The position numbers and the translations under genes are program-made. Below the pieces are notes generated by a model that was not told the DNA's origin, did not search any database, and saw only the letters and a list, made by a program, of their open reading frames with translations. DNA of 64,000 nucleotides from Rhizobium tropici CIAT 899. GTDB taxonomy: Bacteria; Pseudomonadota; Alphaproteobacteria; Rhizobiales; Rhizobiaceae. Where the stretch lies: assembly GCF_000330885.1 (NCBI RefSeq), contig NC_020059.1:609001-673000 (forward strand). Direction: 5' to 3'. How positions within the stretch are numbered: the stretch's first letter is position 1; every line of letters starts with the position of its first letter. This document shows, one piece after another, positions 47,771 to 56,351 of the stretch.

Positions 47771-48184
47771 ATGACCCCCTTTCAGCACGTTGAGACGGCT
47801 GCCATCGAGGAGACGCTTCCGGCTATCCTTCTGCGCATCGTTTCCGAATTGCATGACATCGCCTATCTGATCGAACGCGTCGAACCTCAGCTGCTTGACA
47901 TCAGCGATGCCAACATACTGGCCTCGCCGGAGGCCATGAAGGTCGTTCAGGGCATCGATCTTGCGGTGCAGAAGACGCGCGGCATCGCCGAATTCATCGA
48001 TACCATTGCCGGAGCGATGCCCGAGGCCTGGACGGTGGATCTGGCAACGGCGCTGAGCCTCGTCAAGCTCACAGAAATGCAAAGGGCGCTTGGCGGCAGC
48101 AGTTTTCATGCGCATTCCCCGTCCATGGCTCAGCCCCTGGTCCAACCCCTGGCAAAAGCTGCCGGCGATTTCGACTTCTTCTAA
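47771..48184 (+). CDS. cheT: CheT, CheZ-like chemotaxis protein
   Basis: A 137-residue, largely helical protein in the position of S. meliloti cheT, the last che gene before fliF. D63-LAV-Q67 matches the DxxxQ phosphatase motif of CheZ, although overall similarity to CheZ is slight. The C-terminus GDFDFF recalls the aromatic CheY-tethering tail of CheZ. The expected role is dephosphorylation of a CheY-P, with possible links to adaptation. The start follows GAGGCAAGTGC, 16 bp after cheD. Confidence 0.8.
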   Translation: MTPFQHVETAAIEETLPAILLRIVSELHDIAYLIERVEPQLLDISDANILASPEAMKVVQGIDLAVQKTRGIAEFIDTIAGAMPEAWTVDLATALSLVKLTEMQRALGGSSFHAHSPSMAQPLVQPLAKAAGDFDFF

Positions 48185-48347
48185 CCGCCGCCGACGATAG
48201 ATACTGTTTTTCTTATATAATCTTCCGATTCTTTCCGGTTTTTTCCTGGGCTCTCTGGTCGGACGAAACGCTCGCACAAGTTTCGATTTCTATTTTCGCA
48301 GCAGGTTACAAAGCCATCAGGTCTTTGACGAATCGTGCGAGAACAGA

Positions 48348-50024
48348 ATGAATCTGTTAAATCAATTAGTTCCCCTGTTTCGGAATCTGCAGAATCTCGG
48401 GAGAACGCGGCTGATGATCATGGGAGGCGTAGGCGCCGCCTCCATGCTGCTGATCCTTTTGGCGGCCCTCTACGTCAATAAGCCCGCTCAGGAGACGCTG
48501 TATGTCGGCCTGGATGCGACGGATCTCAACCAGATCAGCATCGCGCTTGCTGAAGCCAAGATCAATTTCCAGGTCGGTACGGACGGTTCCAGCCTGACCG
48601 TTCCGGCCGGCATGACCGGCAAGGCCCGCGCGCTTCTCGCCGAGCGCGGCCTGCCGACGAGCGGCAAGGCCGGCTATGAGCTCTTCGACAATGTCGGTTC
48701 GCTCGGTCTGACTTCCTTTATGCAGGAAGTTACCCGCGTGCGTGCTCTCGAGGGTGAAATCAGCCGCACCATCACTTCTATCGCCGGTATCAGCGCTGCC
48801 CGCGTCCACATCGTCATGCAGGATGTCGGCAACTTCCGGAAGGCGGATCAGAAGCCGACGGCGTCGGTCATGATCCGCGCGAGTGCGGAGGCCGCCCGCA
48901 AATCGGCTTCAGCTATCCGCCATCTCGTCGCCTCCGCCGTTCCCGGTCTGGAGGTCGACGACGTCACCATCCTCGATTCCACGGGCCAGCTCCTTGCATC
49001 GGGAGATGATCCCGGCAACGGAGCGCTGAGCCGCAATCTCGGCATCGTGCAGAACGTCCAGAACGAAGTCGAATCCAACATCGACAAAGCCTTGGCGCCC
49101 TTCCTCGGCATGGACAATTTCCGTTCCAGCGTGACGGCGCAGTTGAATACCGACAGTCAGCAGGTGCAGGAAACCACCTTCGATCCCGACTCGAAGGTCG
49201 AGCGCTCCGTCCGCACAGTTAAGGAAGCGCAGAAGTCGCAGCAAAGCCAGCCGGACACCGCAGCCACCGTGGAGCAGAATATCCCGCAGGCGGCTCCGAA
49301 ATCCGGTGGCAACTCGCCGACGTCGAACGACCAGTCCGACAAGCGCGAGGAGCAGACCAACTACGAAATCAACAGCAAGACGACAGCGACGACCCGCAAC
49401 AGCTACAAGATCGAAAAGCTCTCCGTTGCCGTAGTGGTCAACAAGGGCCGCATCGCGCAAATGGTCGGCGAAGGTGCCGACCAGGCGAAGGTCGATGCCT
49501 ATATCGCCGAAATGCAGAAGATCGTCGCAACGGCAGCGGGCGTCGATCCGGCCCGCGGCGACATCGTCACCGTCAATGCCATGAACTTCCTCGACAGTCA
49601 GCTGCTTGAAGATACGTCCTCCAGCTTCAGCATCACCGACATGTTGAGCCGCAACATGGCTGGCATCATCAACTCGCTGGCCTTCGTCGCCGTCGCTGTC
49701 CTGATCATCTGGATGGGCTTCCGTCCGCTGATCCGCTCGCTTGGGGGTGCAAATGGCGGCGCAGCGCTGCCGGAAGCGGCTGGCCTCGAGCTGCCGGACT
49801 TCGCACCGGCAGTGGGTGGCCCCGGTGCGGCTCTCATGGACGGCTTCGGCTCGGACTTCGGTTTCGACAGCACCGACGATCTGCTGACAATGGGCGACGA
49901 TGCCGGCACCTTCAACCGCCGCGTCAAGGAAGGGCCGGAGCGCCGCCTGTCCCGCATGGTGGAAATCAGCGAAGAGCGCGCTGCAAAGATCCTCAGAAAA
50001 TGGGCCGTCGACCAGGCAGCCTGA
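48348..50024 (+). CDS. fliF: Flagellar MS-ring protein FliF
   Basis: A 558-residue inner-membrane ring protein. It has an N-terminal TM (about 25-45, GAASMLLILLAALYVN), ring-building domains starting ETLYVGLDATDLNQISIALA, a low-complexity middle (QSQQPDTAAT-like, about 290-340), a second TM (about 440-462) and a C-terminal FliG-binding segment SRMVEISEERAAKILRKW. Codon use is typical. A 163-bp A/T-rich gap after cheT should hold its promoter. A strong terminator follows. Confidence 0.95.
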   Translation: MNLLNQLVPLFRNLQNLGRTRLMIMGGVGAASMLLILLAALYVNKPAQETLYVGLDATDLNQISIALAEAKINFQVGTDGSSLTVPAGMTGKARALLAERGLPTSGKAGYELFDNVGSLGLTSFMQEVTRVRALEGEISRTITSIAGISAARVHIVMQDVGNFRKADQKPTASVMIRASAEAARKSASAIRHLVASAVPGLEVDDVTILDSTGQLLASGDDPGNGALSRNLGIVQNVQNEVESNIDKALAPFLGMDNFRSSVTAQLNTDSQQVQETTFDPDSKVERSVRTVKEAQKSQQSQPDTAATVEQNIPQAAPKSGGNSPTSNDQSDKREEQTNYEINSKTTATTRNSYKIEKLSVAVVVNKGRIAQMVGEGADQAKVDAYIAEMQKIVATAAGVDPARGDIVTVNAMNFLDSQLLEDTSSSFSITDMLSRNMAGIINSLAFVAVAVLIIWMGFRPLIRSLGGANGGAALPEAAGLELPDFAPAVGGPGAALMDGFGSDFGFDSTDDLLTMGDDAGTFNRRVKEGPERRLSRMVEISEERAAKILRKWAVDQAA

Positions 50025-50544
50025 TGGAAGGACCGGGAAATCTCCCGGTCTTTTTTGTCTAGGCATGTGGCGCTGGAGCCTGCCGCGCCGTCGATTTGAA
50101 CCTGTGATTAATTAGTCGCTATAAGCCGAATTGACGTACTCGTAAGATGGAATTCAAAGGACATACAGTTGTTGGGTATGGAGAATCGACTTACAAATAC
50201 TGTGCTTATTGCGTAATACATGAATAAACGGAACGATTCGGCCCGCTTTTCGGCGTTTCGCATGTCTAAGTTCGTAGAGTTCAAAGCGGAAAGATTTAGT
50301 CCATGGTTCGCGGTTTGTGTTTGCGGCGATGTATGCCGACACGATTGCGGATGTCGAATTCAGAGGCGAGCTATGCTCACCTTCCCGAACCCGCCGGGAT
50401 GTATCTGTGCCGCGGTCGAGAAAGACCCGGCTTCGATGTTTCGTCGAGATAGGTCGCCGGTTCTCTGAGGTGAAGGGATTGGGTTCTGACGAAACAATGC
50501 TCTCGTTGACGGCCGATCGTCCAACAGCGGCAGGAAATGCAAGT
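50025..50544. other. Intergenic region fliF-visN
   Basis: A 520-bp gap, A/T-rich in its first half. It holds the fliF terminator and the leader of visN. No other credible gene is seen; an antisense frame covering much of it has poor codon use and no ribosome site. A visN start at 50497 would extend the gene into this region by 16 codons. Confidence 0.6.
50031..50056 (+). terminator. Rho-independent terminator after fliF
   Basis: GACCGGGA pairs with TCCCGGTC over the AATC loop and is followed by TTTTTT, 6 bp past the fliF stop. It separates fliF from visNR transcription. Confidence 0.92.
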
Positions 50545-51282
50545 ATGGACATGCAGATATCGCAGGTAAGCAAAGGCGATAGGGATGCGCGATCGAGCGT
50601 GCCCGCCAGAGCCATCTCGCGCGAGCAGCTGGTTCTGCAGCTGAGTGCCGTTTCCGGCCCTGCCTATCTGCAAGCCGGCCTTCATGCCTTGGCGAGCTAT
50701 GCCGGCGCTTCTCATTATCTTCTGGTCCGATCCGATCTCATCCAGGAAAGCGGCCTCGACTTCGTGATTGCCTCCGATTGGCCCTTCGATCTCGTCCGGC
50801 GTCTGGCGACGGAACTGACGAGCGGGTATGGCCGTATCGGCGAGCTGGAAAAATGCATGGCGCTGTTTCAGCCGAGCCTGGCGGCCCTGCCGGATGATAT
50901 CGCGCTGCCTGACGGTATAGGCCGTCAGTATCACGCCTTGACGTTCAATGTTGGCCGAACGCGCTTCTCGTTGCTGCTGCTGGCGAATGAAGCGGCAGTA
51001 CTGTCGCCCGAGCGGCTGAGGGACGTCGGCCTCCTGGCCGGCTATCTCGCCAGCTCGACGCGTTGCTTCGAGGGTAAGCTGGAGCGCGATTTCGAGCTGA
51101 CCGAACGCGAACTGGAATGCCTGTTCTGGATCGCCGAAGGCAAGACAAGCGACGAGATCGCCATGATTCTCGGGATCTCGCGCAATACCATCAATAACTA
51201 CATCACAAGTGTCATGCGCAAGACCGCGACCAAGACCCGTTCGGAAGCGATCGCTTTCGCCGTGCGCAACAATCTCGTTTAA
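50545..51282 (+). CDS. visN: LuxR-family motility master regulator VisN
   Basis: A 245-residue regulator. The N-terminal autoinducer-domain-like region begins AISREQLVLQLSAVSGPAYL. The C-terminal LuxR HTH reads LTERELECLFWIAEGKTSDEIAMILGISRNTINNYI (quoted in two parts: LTERELECLFWIAEGK, TSDEIAMILGISRNTINN). In S. meliloti VisN and VisR act as a heterodimer at the top of the flagellar cascade, activating the regulator rem. ATG 50545 gives the usual family length; ATG 50497 is possible. visR follows after 11 bp. Confidence 0.88.
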   Translation: MDMQISQVSKGDRDARSSVPARAISREQLVLQLSAVSGPAYLQAGLHALASYAGASHYLLVRSDLIQESGLDFVIASDWPFDLVRRLATELTSGYGRIGELEKCMALFQPSLAALPDDIALPDGIGRQYHALTFNVGRTRFSLLLLANEAAVLSPERLRDVGLLAGYLASSTRCFEGKLERDFELTERELECLFWIAEGKTSDEIAMILGISRNTINNYITSVMRKTATKTRSEAIAFAVRNNLV

Positions 51283-51293
51283 GGGCCGACCGG

Positions 51294-52040
51294 ATGCGCT
51301 ATCAGCCAGACAGGACAATGGGTATGCCGACCGAATCACGGCTCACCCGTTCCGGGCGGATTTCCGGCCGCTCCGATCTGTTCCCGAAGCTCGTGTCGAT
51401 GCAGAAGCTGATCGATGCACAGCATTTTGCCGTTTATCGGCTGCACGGTTCAGGCCTCCCGCATAAGCAGCGCCTGGTATGCGAGCTCGATAATTGGGGC
51501 TCGGCCAACTCGGTCGTCGGCAAATCCTTCGTTGAGGTCTATGGCGAAGCGCTGATCGAGCATGTCGACAAATCGCTGCTGCCGCTGATGTGGAACGGGC
51601 GCGATAGCGACAGCACGGCCGAGACGCCGGATTTTGCCGCCTTCACGCAGCGCCTGAAGCCGCATCTCCTGCCCTTTGCCGGCGTTGCCTTTCCCGTGCG
51701 GCTCGGTGCCGTCGGCAATGGCTACACCGTCTTCACGGCCAAGTTCATGGACCTTTCGAGCGATATGATCGTCGAGCTGCACGGCCGCAGCTGCCAGCTC
51801 ATGATGGAGCTCCTATCACTGGATGAACGCCGGTCACAGGCTGCCGAAGCGCTGAGCGAGCGCGAAATCGCCTGTCTGCAGCTTGCCGGCGATGGACGCA
51901 TCAGCGAGGAGATTGCCGAGAAACTGGGATTGTCGGTACATACGGTCAATGCCTATCTCGGATCGGCGACGATCAAGCTCGATAGCGTCAACCGCATCCA
52001 GGCAATCGCAAAGGCGATCCGCTTCGGCTACATAAGCTGA
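51294..52040 (+). CDS. visR: LuxR-family motility master regulator VisR
   Basis: A 248-residue partner of VisN. The N-terminal domain begins around LVSMQKLIDAQHFAVYRLHG and the C-terminal HTH includes LSEREIACLQLAGDGR and ISEEIAEKLGLSVHTVNAYL. AAGGG lies before ATG 51294; ATG 51318 or 51324 would shorten it by 8-10 residues. It is co-transcribed with visN and convergent with the flhB-side operon. Confidence 0.88.
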   Translation: MRYQPDRTMGMPTESRLTRSGRISGRSDLFPKLVSMQKLIDAQHFAVYRLHGSGLPHKQRLVCELDNWGSANSVVGKSFVEVYGEALIEHVDKSLLPLMWNGRDSDSTAETPDFAAFTQRLKPHLLPFAGVAFPVRLGAVGNGYTVFTAKFMDLSSDMIVELHGRSCQLMMELLSLDERRSQAAEALSEREIACLQLAGDGRISEEIAEKLGLSVHTVNAYLGSATIKLDSVNRIQAIAKAIRFGYIS

Positions 52041-52088
52041 CGCTGACCGAAACGGATCATCTTCGCAAGTCGTGCAACGCTGGATTTT

Positions 52089-52529
52089 TCAGACTGCGTG
52101 TGCCGCTTCGCCGCGGACGAGATAACGTGCGTCCCTCAGGCTGCGTGCGAGCAGCGCCGTATTTTCGTCCGGGTCGGACGAGGCCTTGTCGAAAGCGATG
52201 TGGCTGATTTCGATGCCTGCATAATGTTCCGTCAGCGCGAGCTTGGCATAGATGGTGATGCCCCGCGGCTTGATCTCCAGATCGAGCGTCACTTCCGCCG
52301 GCCCGCCCCACTCGAGCTTGTAGTCGCCGCCGAGCCCGAAGTTGACCGTGCCGGGAAGAAAATAAAGCTCAGCCGCCGAGGCCACGAGATCACCGAGATT
52401 GCCATATCGTTCGAAGCGCAGCAGCGAGATCAGGTCGGCGGCATCGAGAAGGCGCAGTTCGCTTGCGACGGGGCTGATGGCTTCGGCTAATATTTCTTCG
52501 CGTTGGGCAGAGTAGGGGCATTTTTTCAT
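52089..52529 (-). CDS. Conserved hypothetical protein of the rhizobial flagellar cluster
   Basis: A 146-residue cytoplasmic protein without signal peptide or TM. The centre is beta-rich (TVNFGLGGDYKLEWGGPAEV, LDLEIKPRGITIYAKLALTE), the N-terminal 45 residues helical. It lies 5 bp after flhB in the same direction; an unnamed gene occurs between visR and flhB in related rhizobia. No function can be assigned; co-transcription suggests a flagellar assembly or chaperone-like role. Confidence 0.75.
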   Translation of the reverse strand: MKKCPYSAQREEILAEAISPVASELRLLDAADLISLLRFERYGNLGDLVASAAELYFLPGTVNFGLGGDYKLEWGGPAEVTLDLEIKPRGITIYAKLALTEHYAGIEISHIAFDKASSDPDENTALLARSLRDARYLVRGEAAHAV

Positions 52530-52534
52530 TTGGT

Positions 52535-53611
52535 TTATCGTACCCGTTTTTTCGTCTGCGCCGCATAGACCCGATGGATGAGCTCTGCGACAGCTTTGTA
52601 AAATGCTGATGGTATGACGCTATCAACCGAGACTTGCGCAAACATGGAGCGTGCGAGCGGCGGATCTTCGAAAACGGGAATATTGTTGGCCTCAGCTATC
52701 TCCCTGATTTTCAAGGCAATGAGATCCTGCCCCTTGGCAACGACGACGGGCGCGTCGTTTTCCTCGCGCACGTAGCGCAGCGCGACGGCAAAGTGCGTCG
52801 GGTTGGCGATGACGAGCGTGGCGCGCGGCACCTGTTTCATCATGCGGCGGCGGGCGCGGTCGCGCGCGATCGAGCGCTGGCGCGACTTGACGATCGGGTC
52901 ACCCTGCGATTGCTTGTGTTCGTCCTTGATCTCCTGTTTCGTCATCTTCAATTGGTCGAACCAGTGGTGACGGCTCCACAGCAGGTCGGCGATGCCAACG
53001 ACGATGGTCGCCAACAGCACGATGATCAGGATGCGCTGAACGATCGTCGAGAGCCGCACGAAGATGGTCTGCGGGTCGGACACCATCGAATCGATCGCAT
53101 GGAAATACTGGCTGCGCAGCACAAAAAACATGACGATGCTGACAAGCACGATTTTTGCGAGAGATTTGCCGAATTCCACCAGGCCGGTGGCGCTGAAGAT
53201 GCGCGTGAACCCTTTCGCCGGCGATATGCGCGAAAACTGTGGCCTGATTCGTTCGAGAACGGGGGTCGGCAGGTTCTGGAAGATCGAGGCGCCGATCCCG
53301 AAGACGAAGAAGAGCACCACGGCCGGCAGCACCATGTTGCCGACTTCCCAGCCTATGCGCGTAAACAGCGATATGGCGTCCGGGCCTGTTTCCAGCTGCC
53401 ATTGGTCCGGCTTTTCGAAGAGGTCGCGCAGAACTTCGCCCATGCGGCCCATGCGCTCTGGCAGAAAGAAGGTGACGTAGATGACCGTCGCGAGCATGGA
53501 AGCAAAGAGCGTCGCTTCCCTGGAGTGAGGGACATTGCCCTTCTCGATCGTATCGCGGAGTTTTTTCTCCGTCGGTTTTTCTGTTTTACTGTCCTTGTCT
53601 TCGTCAGCCAA
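52535..53611 (-). CDS. flhB: Flagellar type III export switch protein FlhB
   Basis: A 358-residue export-gate protein. Four TM helices occupy residues about 30-210. The autocleavage motif N-P-T-H lies in [14 protein letters not shown] (near residue 267), which switches export from hook to filament substrates. The Lys/Arg-rich N-terminus ([20 protein letters not shown]) is typical. The start appears to be TTG 53611, with AGGG 9 bp upstream; no alternative ATG precedes conserved sequence. It is downstream of fliG. Confidence 0.94.
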   Translation of the reverse strand: MADEDKDSKTEKPTEKKLRDTIEKGNVPHSREATLFASMLATVIYVTFFLPERMGRMGEVLRDLFEKPDQWQLETGPDAISLFTRIGWEVGNMVLPAVVLFFVFGIGASIFQNLPTPVLERIRPQFSRISPAKGFTRIFSATGLVEFGKSLAKIVLVSIVMFFVLRSQYFHAIDSMVSDPQTIFVRLSTIVQRILIIVLLATIVVGIADLLWSRHHWFDQLKMTKQEIKDEHKQSQGDPIVKSRQRSIARDRARRRMMKQVPRATLVIANPTHFAVALRYVREENDAPVVVAKGQDLIALKIREIAEANNIPVFEDPPLARSMFAQVSVDSVIPSAFYKAVAELIHRVYAAQTKKRVR

Positions 53612-53639
53612 AGCAGCCGCCCTTTGCGAAACGGAAAGA

Positions 53640-53660
53640 GGCCGCGCATGATACGCGGCC
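53640..53660 (-). other. Hairpin between fliG and flhB
   Basis: GGCCGCG pairs with CGCGGCC over a 7-base loop. Read toward flhB it is followed by TCTTTCCG, too weak for a clear terminator. It may tune flhB expression or stabilise fliG mRNA. Confidence 0.35.
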
Positions 53661-53704
53661 CTCAGATCATCAGTTTACGATATTTTGGCTGAGTCGCGCC
53701 GCGC

Positions 53705-54748
53705 TTATGCGGCTTCTTCCACAGGCGTATTTTCCTTTGCCTTGAGCTCGATCTGGCCGGAGTTGGCCAGACGTATGGCTTCCTGGGCGATGGCACGCCG
53801 GGCAATTGCGATTTCGCGCGGATTGATGCCGGCATTGCCCATCTGCAGGTCGGATTCGATCATGCGGCGCTGACGCGGGCTGATCGAGGACAGCACGATC
53901 TCCCGGATCTCGTTGCCGGATCCCCGCAGCGCCATCGTCAGGATGTCGGCGGCGATGTCGTTGAGCAGCAGGACGCGGCTCGGCTGCGGCATGCGCGTGA
54001 GATCGTCGAAGAGGAAGATCTTCGGGCGAACCTTCTCGACCGATTCCTTGTTGATCGATTCCAGCGAGCTCAGCAGGGTATCGACGACCGGCTTGTCGAG
54101 TTCGTTCATCAGGTCGGCGACCTTCGTGGAACCGGAGGCGTTGCGCTCCGTGTCGATCTCCGCCATCAGCCCGACCACGCGGTTTTCGATGATCTGGGCA
54201 GCCTTCGGGCTGACATCCTTGATGTTGACCGTGCGGTTCATGATGTCGGCGCGCTGTGCCTCGGGAAGCTGCAGCAGGATCTTGGCACCGAAGGCCGAAG
54301 GCATCATGGAGAGCACATAGGCGATCGTCTGAGGGTGCTCGCGCAGGAAGAACTTGGCAACGAAGACCGGATCGGCCTCGCCCAGGCGATCCCAGATGGA
54401 GGTCTCGTACGCCTGGAAGGCGGTACGGCGGCCGAGCAGGCTGTCGACCTCGTCGGGCGTCAGGCCCTCTTCGAGAATGCTCTCGATGGCCTTGGCGTTG
54501 TCCATGAGGCCGGCGCCCTCGGTGAAGAGGTCCTCGAATTCCGCCACCAGCTGCGCCAGCTCGTCCGGCGGAATAACTCGCAGTGATTGCGCCGAGGCGA
54601 TGATCATCTGCAGCTCGTTCTGGGTGAAGTATTTCAGCAGCCGTCCAGCCACTTGCTTGCCCATGGCGAGAAGGACGGCGGCTGCCTTTTCAGTCTGAGA
54701 TAACGGTTTCTCGGCGAGCGCGCCGCTGAAATCGTCAAAGTCCATCAT
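53705..54748 (-). CDS. fliG: Flagellar motor switch protein FliG
   Basis: A 347-residue C-ring protein transmitting torque from the MotA stator. The N-terminal domain begins LSQTEKAAAVLLAMGKQVAG. The middle domain has an EHPQTIAYVLSMM motif, and the C-terminal torque helix lies around LFDDLTRMPQPSRVLLLNDI. The first two codons are ATG; GGAGA lies 8 bp upstream. Gene order is motA-fliM-fliN-fliG-flhB, all on the minus strand. Confidence 0.95.
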   Translation of the reverse strand: MMDFDDFSGALAEKPLSQTEKAAAVLLAMGKQVAGRLLKYFTQNELQMIIASAQSLRVIPPDELAQLVAEFEDLFTEGAGLMDNAKAIESILEEGLTPDEVDSLLGRRTAFQAYETSIWDRLGEADPVFVAKFFLREHPQTIAYVLSMMPSAFGAKILLQLPEAQRADIMNRTVNIKDVSPKAAQIIENRVVGLMAEIDTERNASGSTKVADLMNELDKPVVDTLLSSLESINKESVEKVRPKIFLFDDLTRMPQPSRVLLLNDIAADILTMALRGSGNEIREIVLSSISPRQRRMIESDLQMGNAGINPREIAIARRAIAQEAIRLANSGQIELKAKENTPVEEAA

Positions 54749-54798
54749 GGTCTTCGTCTCCGTCCCGCAAGGGGGAGTGGGCTCGTCATGAGCCGGGT

Positions 54799-55335
54799 TC
54801 AGCTTTTCTTCGCGTTATAAATTTCAGTGAGCTTGATGCCGAATCTGGTCTCGTCATGTTCCAGAACGGTAATCTCGCCCCGGCCGATCTTGCGGCCGTT
54901 CACGGTAATCTCGACCGGCTCGCCGATCTTCTTGTCGAGCGCGATGATTGCGCCTTCAGTCAGGTTCATCAGGCCGGAGACCGGCATACGGCTGCTGCCG
55001 AGCATGATCTGGACGTCGATCGGGATGTCCATGATCAGGTCCATATTGGCGGTCAGCGCGCTGCCGGGAGCAACCGGTGCGGCCGCCTCGGAAGCGACGC
55101 CGAACTCGCCGTCATCGAAGGCCGGAGCGGAATTATCGTCGCCGAAATCGCCGAAGGTGGAAAGGTCCGTGCCCGTTTCGGCGCCGAATGCGTCGGTCTC
55201 GAAGTCGGGCAGGCCGCCGTCATTGTCTTTCTTCAGGACGCCCCGCAGACCATCGATGGCCTCGTCCAAGGCGGCATCGCTGTTCGAAATGTCGAGCGAT
55301 TCCTCGCTGCTTTGCTGTGTCGTCTTCGTAGCCAT
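54799..55335 (-). CDS. fliN: Flagellar motor switch protein FliN with acidic N-terminal extension
   Basis: A 178-residue C-ring protein. The C-terminal SpoA domain (about residues 97-172; [39 protein letters not shown]) is standard. The N-terminal ~90 residues are unusual: rich in Asp, Glu and aromatic residues ([17 protein letters not shown]). The E. coli protein is 137 residues, so the extension is longer here. It could be a docking segment for CheY2-P or another partner; that is inferred. Confidence 0.92.
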   Translation of the reverse strand: MATKTTQQSSEESLDISNSDAALDEAIDGLRGVLKKDNDGGLPDFETDAFGAETGTDLSTFGDFGDDNSAPAFDDGEFGVASEAAAPVAPGSALTANMDLIMDIPIDVQIMLGSSRMPVSGLMNLTEGAIIALDKKIGEPVEITVNGRKIGRGEITVLEHDETRFGIKLTEIYNAKKS

Positions 55336-55398
55336 GAAATCACTATTCCAGTTGAAACTTGCCTCAAGCTGCCGTGAGTGGGCTCACACGCCAGCAGA

Positions 55399-56346
55399 TC
55401 AATTCATCAAGTGTCGAAGAAGCTCGTCGTCGGAGTTGACGTTGTCCTTGACGCGCACGGTATAATTTTCGCCAGAGCGGCCGAATTCGCAAATGTAGAG
55501 GTCTTTGCTGTTGGCGCTGACCTCGACCCGGACGTCGCCGCCATGATCCATGAAGGGAATGACATCGCCGACCGCGAGCTTGGAAATGGTATCGAGCGTC
55601 AGCGATTCGAGCCGAACTCGCGCTTCGAGCGTTACCTGCGAGCGGCGCACCTGCTCGCTGAGCTGCTCCGACCATGTCTGGGAAGCGGCCGTCGGGTTCT
55701 TGGCGCGAGGCGTGCTGACGACGGTGCGCAGCAGGTCGCGTTGCGGTGCAATGATAACGATCTGCGAAATCGACTTGCCGAGCGAGATCGTCATCGTGAT
55801 CGCAGCGGCAAAATCGTTACCGTTGTCACCGATGGCCGCCGGGCGGTCCTCGACATTATAGGGCGGGTCAAGATAGGGCTCGAACCCGCCGGCTGCGTTC
55901 ACCGCCGAGCGAAGCACTTTGGCGATCTTTTCGAACACCATGATGGAAAGATCGAGTTCGATCACTGAAAGTGGCCGCGCGACCGGCGTTTCCATATCTT
56001 CAGCGCGCGCGCCCAGCATATGCTCCATCAGCGTCATGATAAAGCCGGCGCCGCAGCCGAGGATGAAGTTGGGGGCCCAGTTGCGCAGCGAACCGTTGAC
56101 CAGCGCATGATGGCCACCGAGCCCGGCGATCAGCTCGTTCATCGAGCCGGACTGATGGCCGGCATAGGCGATGTTGATGTCCAGGCCCGTCTCGGTCTTG
56201 ATGATGTCGGGCAGGAATTCGGCATAGACCTGGGCGAAGGCGGTGCCGAGTTTCGCAAGCGTCGCCTGATCGCCGAGATTGCCTGTAAGCTTGGCAAAAA
56301 GGGTGCGGTCCATCGTCTGTGCTCTGTGCGCGGATTGCTGGCTCAT
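55399..56346 (-). CDS. fliM: Flagellar motor switch protein FliM
   Basis: A 315-residue C-ring protein. The CheC-like middle domain (GCGAGFIMTLMEHMLGA) and a C-terminal SpoA domain (VTLEARVRLESLTLDTISKL) are visible. The enterobacterial N-terminal CheY-binding peptide (LSQAEIDALL-like) is missing; the protein begins MSQQSAHRAQTMDRTLFAKL. The true start might be Met12. It begins 5 bp after the motA stop. Confidence 0.92.
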   Translation of the reverse strand: MSQQSAHRAQTMDRTLFAKLTGNLGDQATLAKLGTAFAQVYAEFLPDIIKTETGLDINIAYAGHQSGSMNELIAGLGGHHALVNGSLRNWAPNFILGCGAGFIMTLMEHMLGARAEDMETPVARPLSVIELDLSIMVFEKIAKVLRSAVNAAGGFEPYLDPPYNVEDRPAAIGDNGNDFAAAITMTISLGKSISQIVIIAPQRDLLRTVVSTPRAKNPTAASQTWSEQLSEQVRRSQVTLEARVRLESLTLDTISKLAVGDVIPFMDHGGDVRVEVSANSKDLYICEFGRSGENYTVRVKDNVNSDDELLRHLMN

Positions 56347-56351
56347 ATTCG

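Noticed and set aside
50154..50615. Antisense frame of 153 codons before visN
   Set aside because: No ribosome site, poor codon use, overlaps the visN N-terminus.
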